Program-made: the position numbers and the translations under genes
Assembly: GCA_023135745.1 (NCBI GenBank)
Contig: JAGLSM010000024.1
Location: 1 to 11,723 of the forward strand
Origin: Spirochaetota bacterium
Lineage (GTDB): Bacteria > Spirochaetota > JAGLSM01
Direction of reading: 5' to 3'
Length of the DNA: 11,723 bases
Shown here: positions 7,729 through 11,723 of the stretch, piece after piece
Position numbering within the stretch: position 1 is the stretch's first letter
How the letters are laid out: every line of letters begins with the position of its first letter
Notes under the pieces: generated by a model
The model's input: the letters and a program-made list of their open reading frames with translations, nothing else
Database searches by the model: none
Told to the model about the DNA's origin: nothing

Positions 7729-8598
7729 TTATTGATTCTTCTTTGTTTTTAACTTCTCAATCTCTTTAGACGGAAGCCGTTTAATTATATAAACATCCTC
7801 AAGTTGAGCAAAATTGATTGACGGCTCTATTAACGCAGTAAGAAAAAACTTGCCCATTTCACGGTCAATGTATTTTACCTTTCCTATTGATAGACCCTTT
7901 GGAAAAATATCACTGTGACTTGAGGTAATAACATTATCTTCCAGCTGAATCGGTGCATTGATATCAATATACTCAAGACGGATCGTTTTACTCATTCCTC
8001 GCCCATTAACAAGACCTGAATATCTGGATGTCTCAAGAATAACTCCGATATAAAAGTTCGCCTCTCTAATTGTAGAAATTTTACAGGCATGCAGCGTTGT
8101 TTCAACTACTTTTCCGACAACTCCGATGCGGCCGTCTTTATAAGCTATAACCGGCATTTTATCCTGTATGCCGTCTGTAGAACCTTTATTAACAATAATT
8201 GACTGATAAAGATTCTGAGGATCTTTCGCGACAACACTTGCTAAAACATAAGTGTAAGGAATCCTGCTTTTTTCTGAAAGCAGCCTTCTGAGCCTGAGAT
8301 TCTCCTTTTGAAGAGTATTAAAATCACCGCTGGTTTGTTCAAGTTCCTGAAGTCTTTTTCTCGTTTTATTAAGTTCCTGCCTTATTGTATCAAGCTGTCC
8401 GATACTGCGCCATGTACCCTTAATAAAAGATAAAATTGAATTTGTAACATATTCAAATGGATAAATAACGGTTAGAAAAATCTTTTTAAAATTAAGAGAA
8501 AAAGATGAGGTACCTATTGTCATCATTATAAATGACATAACAAGCAATAGAATAAGCGTTAGAACTTTTCTGTTTTTATAGAGGAAAACAGATAACAT
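7729..8598 (-). CDS. mreC: Rod shape-determining protein MreC
   Basis: MreC is a bitopic protein whose periplasmic part binds and activates PBP2. The 289-residue product has one N-terminal membrane helix (about 11-30). A charged coiled-coil follows (about 66-110, e.g. QELNKTRKRLQELEQ), then the two beta-domains of the family. IVNKGSTDGIQDKMPVI (135-151) and IFPKGLSIGKV (231-241) are the conserved MreC stretches. The C-terminus is a lysine-rich tail of about 15 residues. ATG at 8598 is 8 bp after mreB, and AGGA within the mreB stop region serves as ribosome site. Length and domain order are standard; nothing is missing. Confidence 0.96.
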   Translation of the reverse strand: MLSVFLYKNRKVLTLILLLVMSFIMMTIGTSSFSLNFKKIFLTVIYPFEYVTNSILSFIKGTWRSIGQLDTIRQELNKTRKRLQELEQTSGDFNTLQKENLRLRRLLSEKSRIPYTYVLASVVAKDPQNLYQSIIVNKGSTDGIQDKMPVIAYKDGRIGVVGKVVETTLHACKISTIREANFYIGVILETSRYSGLVNGRGMSKTIRLEYIDINAPIQLEDNVITSSHSDIFPKGLSIGKVKYIDREMGKFFLTALIEPSINFAQLEDVYIIKRLPSKEIEKLKTKKNQ

Positions 8599-8606
8599 TA
8601 GCGTTC

Positions 8607-9623
8607 CTAGAAATGTTTACGATCTAATTCTTCAAGAAATTTACCGGTTCCAAGCACAACACAGGTTAGAGGATTTTCCGCGATAATAACGGGGACACCT
8701 GTTTCTCTTGATATATGCTCTGGAAGTCCCTTTAAGAGAGATCCGCCGCCTGTCATAACTATTCCCCGGTCAACTATATCTGCTGATAATTCAGGAGGCG
8801 TCTGATCAAGAGTACTCCTTAATGCTTCAACAATAGCATTTATTACTTCCTGCAATGCCTCTCTTATCTCAATTGAGTCCATTTCAAGAGTCCTTGGAAG
8901 ACCTGTTATTGAGTCGCGTCCTTTTATTTCCATTGTTTCAACATGTTTGGAAGATGGGAACGCGTTACCTATGGTAATCTTAACTTCTTCTGCAGTTCTT
9001 TCCCCAACTATAAGGTTATGAACTTTTTTAAGATACTGCATTATAGCATCATCAAAGTCATCACCGCCGACCCTGATAGAATTGGAAACTACCATTCCGC
9101 CAAGTGAAATAACCGATATCTCGGTAGTTCCTCCGCCAATATCGATTATCATATTGCCCGCGGGTTCATTAATGGGTATGTTCGCACCAATTGCCGCAGC
9201 TCTTGACTCTTCAATCAGATATATCTCTCGCGCTCCGGCCTGTTCCGCAGATTCACGTACAGCCCGTTTTTCAACCTCGGTTATACCTGACGGTATTCCA
9301 ATAACTATTCTGGGTTTTACAAGAGTTTTTCTTGAATGGACTTTATGGATGAAGTATTTAATCATACGTTGAACTGTTTCAAAATCAGCAATAACACCGT
9401 TTTTCATGGGTCTTATAGCAATAATGTCACCGGGGGTTCTGCCAAGCATTCTTTTTGCTTCCTGACCTACAGCCAGAATTTTTCTTGAACCATTCTCAAC
9501 AGCTACAACTGAGGGTTCAGAAAGAACAATCCCTTGACCTCTAACATGAACCAGGGTATTGGCAGTCCCGAGATCGATACCCATATCATTTGAAAAAAGA
9601 CCATAAAATTTACCAAAAAGCAT
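8607..9623 (-). CDS. mreB: Rod shape-determining actin homologue MreB
   Basis: MreB forms membrane-bound, ATP-dependent antiparallel filaments that orient the elongation machinery. All nucleotide-site elements are present: phosphate-1 loop DLGTANT (17-23), phosphate-2 DIGGGTTE (161-168) and adenosine motif TGGGSLL (291-297). [20 protein letters not shown] (107-126) and [13 protein letters not shown] (316-328) are typical. The N-terminal [10 protein letters not shown] could act as the amphipathic membrane helix. At 338 residues it is full length. One oddity is [10 protein letters not shown] (137-146), where many MreBs have EEPMAAAIG or EEALAAAIG; an Arg at 141 is unusual to me. ATG at 9623 has AGGAG at 9636-9632 with 8-base spacing, the strongest ribosome site in the cluster, in line with the high level of MreB normally needed. 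Confidence 0.98.
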   Translation of the reverse strand: MLFGKFYGLFSNDMGIDLGTANTLVHVRGQGIVLSEPSVVAVENGSRKILAVGQEAKRMLGRTPGDIIAIRPMKNGVIADFETVQRMIKYFIHKVHSRKTLVKPRIVIGIPSGITEVEKRAVRESAEQAGAREIYLIEESRAAAIGANIPINEPAGNMIIDIGGGTTEISVISLGGMVVSNSIRVGGDDFDDAIMQYLKKVHNLIVGERTAEEVKITIGNAFPSSKHVETMEIKGRDSITGLPRTLEMDSIEIREALQEVINAIVEALRSTLDQTPPELSADIVDRGIVMTGGGSLLKGLPEHISRETGVPVIIAENPLTCVVLGTGKFLEELDRKHF

Positions 9624-9631
9624 AAATCAAA

Positions 9632-9662
9632 CTCCTGAACGGATATTAATTATCCAATTATA
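9632..9662 (-). promoter_or_regulatory. Probable promoter -10 box and ribosome site for mreB
   Basis: On the minus strand a consensus TATAAT lies at 9662-9657, followed by a short leader and AGGAG (9636-9632) before the mreB ATG at 9623. The -35 region is poor: TTCTTA at 16-base spacing matches TTGACA at three positions. The promoter could boost mreB-rodA expression separately from the two upstream genes. Evidence is the exact -10 box and its distance only. Confidence 0.45.
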
Positions 9663-9696
9663 CAGAATTAAGTTAATATAAGAAGGTTCGATAAGC

Positions 9697-9714
9697 AAAA
9701 AGTATTTTCAATAC
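9697..9714 (-). terminator. Weak terminator-like hairpin after the TPR gene
   Basis: On the minus strand GTATT (9714-9710) and AATAC (9706-9702) can pair around a GAA loop and are followed by five T's (9701-9697). The stem is short and A/T-rich, so termination would be partial at best. It lies in the 111-bp gap between the TPR gene and mreB, just ahead of the probable mreB promoter, which fits attenuated read-through. Confidence 0.3.
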
Positions 9715-9734
9715 AACTGATAAGCGAGCTTCTT

Positions 9735-10733
9735 TTATCTTTTTTTCTTGTTTCTTCTCAAATAAGCAAGTTTTAAAATGGCAGGACCAAAATTCGGGTC
9801 AATATCCAGACATTTTTTCCATAGTGAAACTGCGTTCTTTTGCTTCCCGCTTTTTTCTTCCATTTTACCCAGCCAGTAATACCCTTCCGCAAAGTTAGTA
9901 TTTATGGCAATACATTTTAAATAATATTTTTTTGAGAGTTTGAAATTACCCAGACTATGATTAAGCCATGCAAGATTGTAAAGCGCCTTAGTCTTAAGTT
10001 CCAATGTATTAGCATAGTCATTAACAACATTGAACAAGGTAATTGCTTTTTTAAACTTGTTCATATGTTTTAAAGAAAGTCCAATATAAAGATAGTTTAA
10101 AACGCTTTTATTTTTATTGGCCATTTTATAATACTGAATCGCCTTATTGTATTTAGCGGTTTTGTAAAATATATATCCAAGAAGCTTGTATAGAGACTCA
10201 AGCCTGAACAGGAGGCTGTCATTTTCTGATAACACTCTGTCATTTTTATTTTTTTCTTCAGCCAATTTGAGAAACTTAATAGAGTTCTTGAAATATGCAT
10301 CTCCCTTTTTGAGATAAGAAAATCCGATTATAAAATAATCCTTTGAATTAATCGAATTTGTTTTATCAAGAAGAATTGCTTTTTTTAAGGATTTTACAGC
10401 TTTTTTATAAAGCTCCCAGCCTTCCTCTGTCTGGTCATCCTTTATATGATCAACCCTCATTGCCTGGAGAAAATAGTTCTCTCCCATGAGACGAAGGGTC
10501 TTAATATTCAGGGGATCAGCCTTGTGAAGTCTTTCTATCAGTTTCTCAACCCTTTTAAATTCACCATCCTCGATGAGTCCTTTCAGACTCACAAAAACAT
10601 CACTGCGGCGGAACATCGAATAGATTGAATATACAAGTCCAATAACTATAAAGATTATTAAAACAATTCTCTTTATTTTAGTGCTTCTCCGCTGTTTTGT
10701 GTTAGAATTAAATGCCATAGTTGTTTTATACAT
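9735..10733 (-). CDS. Membrane-anchored TPR-repeat protein
   Basis: This 332-residue protein has a basic N-terminus and a membrane helix at about 22-41 (RIVLIIFIVIGLVYSIYSMF). It then consists almost wholly of tetratricopeptide repeats. The clearest are at about 181-213 (GYIFYKTAKYNKAIQYYKMA), 214-247, 248-281 (ALYNLAWLNHSLGNFKLSKK) and 282-315 (GYYWLGKMEEKSGKQKNAVS, ending in LDIDPNF). Degenerate ones lie around 47-80 and 132-164. TPR helices bind protein partners, so a scaffold role is likely, but the partner is unknown. The ATG at 10733 overlaps the upstream gene by 8 bp and has AGGA 6 bases before it. A second ATG at 10718 (MAFNSN) lacks a ribosome site and is not preferred. Immediate linkage to mreBCD-PBP2-rodA hints at a role in envelope growth; this is inference only. 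The protein is rich in Lys and Asn. Confidence 0.85.
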   Translation of the reverse strand: MYKTTMAFNSNTKQRRSTKIKRIVLIIFIVIGLVYSIYSMFRRSDVFVSLKGLIEDGEFKRVEKLIERLHKADPLNIKTLRLMGENYFLQAMRVDHIKDDQTEEGWELYKKAVKSLKKAILLDKTNSINSKDYFIIGFSYLKKGDAYFKNSIKFLKLAEEKNKNDRVLSENDSLLFRLESLYKLLGYIFYKTAKYNKAIQYYKMANKNKSVLNYLYIGLSLKHMNKFKKAITLFNVVNDYANTLELKTKALYNLAWLNHSLGNFKLSKKYYLKCIAINTNFAEGYYWLGKMEEKSGKQKNAVSLWKKCLDIDPNFGPAILKLAYLRRNKKKR

Positions 10734-11457
10734 CAGTATTCCTGATCCGTGGTAAAATTATTTTCTGTCTTTTAAAGAGGATCTTTATAATTTCTGATGC
10801 CTGCTTTGCCTGCCTTGTAAAAAAAACAGACATTTTCGGGATTCCAAGCTCTTTTATAACAAGATGATCCTCGAATACTGTATAATCTTCGACATTTTTT
10901 ATATTTATCATAAGGGTATCTATATTATTCCTGAATACAAGCTTGCCTGTTGTAATGTAAAAAACTCCAACCCCGACCTCAATAAGGCACCTCTTAAAAA
11001 TCTTTTGATTATCCTCAGTGAGGCCGCCTCTTATCTCAAACACAGGTGTCTCCAATTCCGCCTCATAAAAGATACATCCTGCCCTGAAATGATAGAACTC
11101 ATTAGCCAGTCCCAGCCAGTCCTCTTCAAAATTCAGAACAGGGATATTTGTTTCCATAGTTACATTCTCAGGGAAATTTTCAATAAAATTAACTATCCTC
11201 CGGTCAAGATTTGTAAACGTTAATCCCTCTTCAAAATCCTGTCCCGAGGCAGCCTGAATATCATACCCGGCTGATGTATGAGCGCTTTTCCTGTCTTTTG
11301 TGGCCTCAACATCAGGCTGTGGATCAACATAGACATCTGCAGCAGGTTCGCTATATGCAGACCCAATGGGCGGCTTTTTTTTATTTAATAAGAGATATAA
11401 ACCTACAAAAAAAAGAAGAATACCAATAACGGCAAAAGCAATAAATACCGGAAGCAT
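10726..11457 (-). CDS. Single-pass membrane protein with possible PH-like domain
   Basis: I do not recognise a named family. The 243-residue product begins with a membrane helix (about 3-24) followed by NKKK, giving N-out/C-in topology by the positive-inside rule. A hydrophilic, probably disordered linker (about 28-80) follows, then a folded domain. Within it, about 155-230 reads like a bacterial PH/GRAM-type fold: GVGVFYITTGKLVFRN (162-177), an IKNVEDYTVFEDHLVI stretch (186-201), MSVFF (209-213) and a C-terminal amphipathic helix (AKQASEIIKILFK, 217-229). This matches a strand-rich sheet capped by one helix, but it is a by-eye suggestion. ATG at 11457 is supported by GAGGTGA (11467-11461) and by a promoter about 50 bases upstream, making it the first gene of the transcript. 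Its stop overlaps the TPR gene start, so the two are probably made together. Confidence 0.75.
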   Translation of the reverse strand: MLPVFIAFAVIGILLFFVGLYLLLNKKKPPIGSAYSEPAADVYVDPQPDVEATKDRKSAHTSAGYDIQAASGQDFEEGLTFTNLDRRIVNFIENFPENVTMETNIPVLNFEEDWLGLANEFYHFRAGCIFYEAELETPVFEIRGGLTEDNQKIFKRCLIEVGVGVFYITTGKLVFRNNIDTLMINIKNVEDYTVFEDHLVIKELGIPKMSVFFTRQAKQASEIIKILFKRQKIILPRIRNTDV

Positions 11458-11509
11458 CGCTCACCTCTTTTAAAATTTAATAGTTACCCACATATTTAAA
11501 CCTTTGTAG

Positions 11510-11538
11510 ATTATACCCAAACAATTCCATTTTGTCAT
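11510..11538 (-). promoter_or_regulatory. Sigma70-type promoter of the cluster
   Basis: On the minus strand ATGACA (11538-11533; five of six matches to TTGACA) is separated by exactly 17 bases from a perfect TATAAT (11515-11510). Transcription would start near 11503, leaving a leader of about 45 bases before the ATG at 11457. An A-tract upstream of the -35 (about 11545-11538) could act as an UP-like element. It is the best promoter in the window and probably drives the PH-like and TPR genes, perhaps with read-through into mreB. Confidence 0.65.
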
Positions 11539-11554
11539 TTTTTTTCTACATGGG

Positions 11555-11585
11555 TTTAAGGGTAACCCTTATGGATACCCTTAAA
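11555..11585. repeat. 10-bp inverted repeat TTTAAGGGTA with a nested alternative hairpin
   Basis: TTTAAGGGTA (11555-11564) pairs exactly with TACCCTTAAA (11576-11585) around 11 bases. The left arm can instead fold locally, since AAGGGT (11558-11563), one A and ACCCTT (11565-11570) are also complementary. It lies just upstream of the promoter. No T-run follows on the plus strand, and none is seen on the other strand directly at the arm. Confidence 0.75.
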
Positions 11586-11600
11586 TGACCATCCGAATTA

Positions 11601-11622
11601 GGGCAACCACAAGGGATTGCCC
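11601..11622. repeat. Inverted repeat GGGCAA...TTGCCC
   Basis: GGGCAA (11601-11606) and TTGCCC (11617-11622) are exact reverse complements. CC/GG inside can extend the stem across a one-base bulge. From memory, GGGCAACC/GGTTGCCC-type strings of this form recur in intergenic regions of many environmental genomes, so it is probably a dispersed palindromic element. Confidence 0.7.
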
Positions 11623-11633
11623 CAACATCGTAT

Positions 11634-11654
11634 GGGTACCCCTTGTGGGTACCC
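11634..11654. repeat. Inverted repeat of two GGGTACCC palindromes
   Basis: GGGTACCC occurs at 11634-11641 and again at 11647-11654, separated by CTTGT. Each octamer is itself a palindrome, so the pair forms an 8-bp stem with a 5-base loop. The motif shares the CTTGTGG core, in inverse orientation, with the neighbouring element at 11601-11622. Confidence 0.8.
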
Positions 11655-11709
11655 GTAAAGAATATTCGAATCGCAGAAGGCAACATATTGCAGGACGTAG
11701 ACGTAGGGA

Positions 11710-11723
11710 ACAACGATCGTTGT
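11710..11723. repeat. 14-bp perfect palindrome at the window edge
   Basis: ACAACGATCGTTGT equals its own reverse complement and ends exactly at the last base, so the true element may extend outside. It follows a short direct repeat, ACGTAG, at about 11695-11706. No gene is seen between 11458 and the window end. Confidence 0.7.

Noticed and set aside
10704..10718. Alternative ATG start for the TPR protein (MAFNSN)
   Set aside because: No ribosome site precedes it, whereas the ATG at 10733 has AGGA at a suitable distance and overlaps the upstream stop.
10864..11223. Plus-strand frame of 119 codons opposite the PH-like gene
   Set aside because: The minus-strand gene has a promoter, ribosome site and a membrane helix; the plus-strand frame has none of these.

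Overview
All genes recognised in this 11.7 kb window lie on the minus strand, so the window reads functionally from right to left. It holds one elongasome (rod-shape) gene cluster, with a repetitive intergenic stretch at each end and an AT-rich gene for an exported repeat protein at the left edge. The organism is a bacterium that makes peptidoglycan and has MreB-directed elongation. The gene order mreB-mreC-mreD-PBP2-rodA, the MreB sequence, the fused radical-SAM/DUF2344 gene and the moderately low GC suggest an uncultured member of the Spirochaetota or a related diderm phylum. This placement is inference; no rRNA or other phylogenetic marker is present.

Layout in transcription order: (1) 11723-11540, short inverted repeats with no gene; (2) a good sigma70-type promoter at about 11538-11510; (3) 11457-10726, a membrane-anchored protein with a possible PH-like C-terminal domain; (4) 10733-9735, a membrane-anchored TPR protein overlapping it by 8 bp; (5) a 111-bp gap with a weak terminator-like hairpin and a probable second promoter; (6) mreB 9623-8607, mreC 8598-7729, mreD 7719-7222, the PBP2 gene 7218-5326 and rodA 5316-3997, separated by only 3-9 bp; (7) 4007-1605, a radical-SAM/DUF2344 fusion overlapping rodA by 11 bp; (8) 1604-1253, a gene-free stretch with tandem and inverted repeats; (9) 1252 to the left edge, a secreted or periplasmic repeat protein that starts at TTG and runs out of the window.

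MreB filaments, MreC and MreD organise the RodA glycosyltransferase and the PBP2 transpeptidase into the complex that inserts new side-wall peptidoglycan. The PH-like and TPR proteins upstream each have one N-terminal membrane helix and a cytoplasmic or periplasmic domain. They may be accessory or scaffold proteins, but only their position suggests this. The radical-SAM protein is translationally coupled to rodA and has no known reaction.

I saw no CRISPR array, tRNA, rRNA, transposase or defence system. The items most worth a second look are the about 26-residue repeats in the left-edge protein, the extra membrane segments in RodA, the coupled radical-SAM fusion, and the inverted-repeat clusters flanking the operon.
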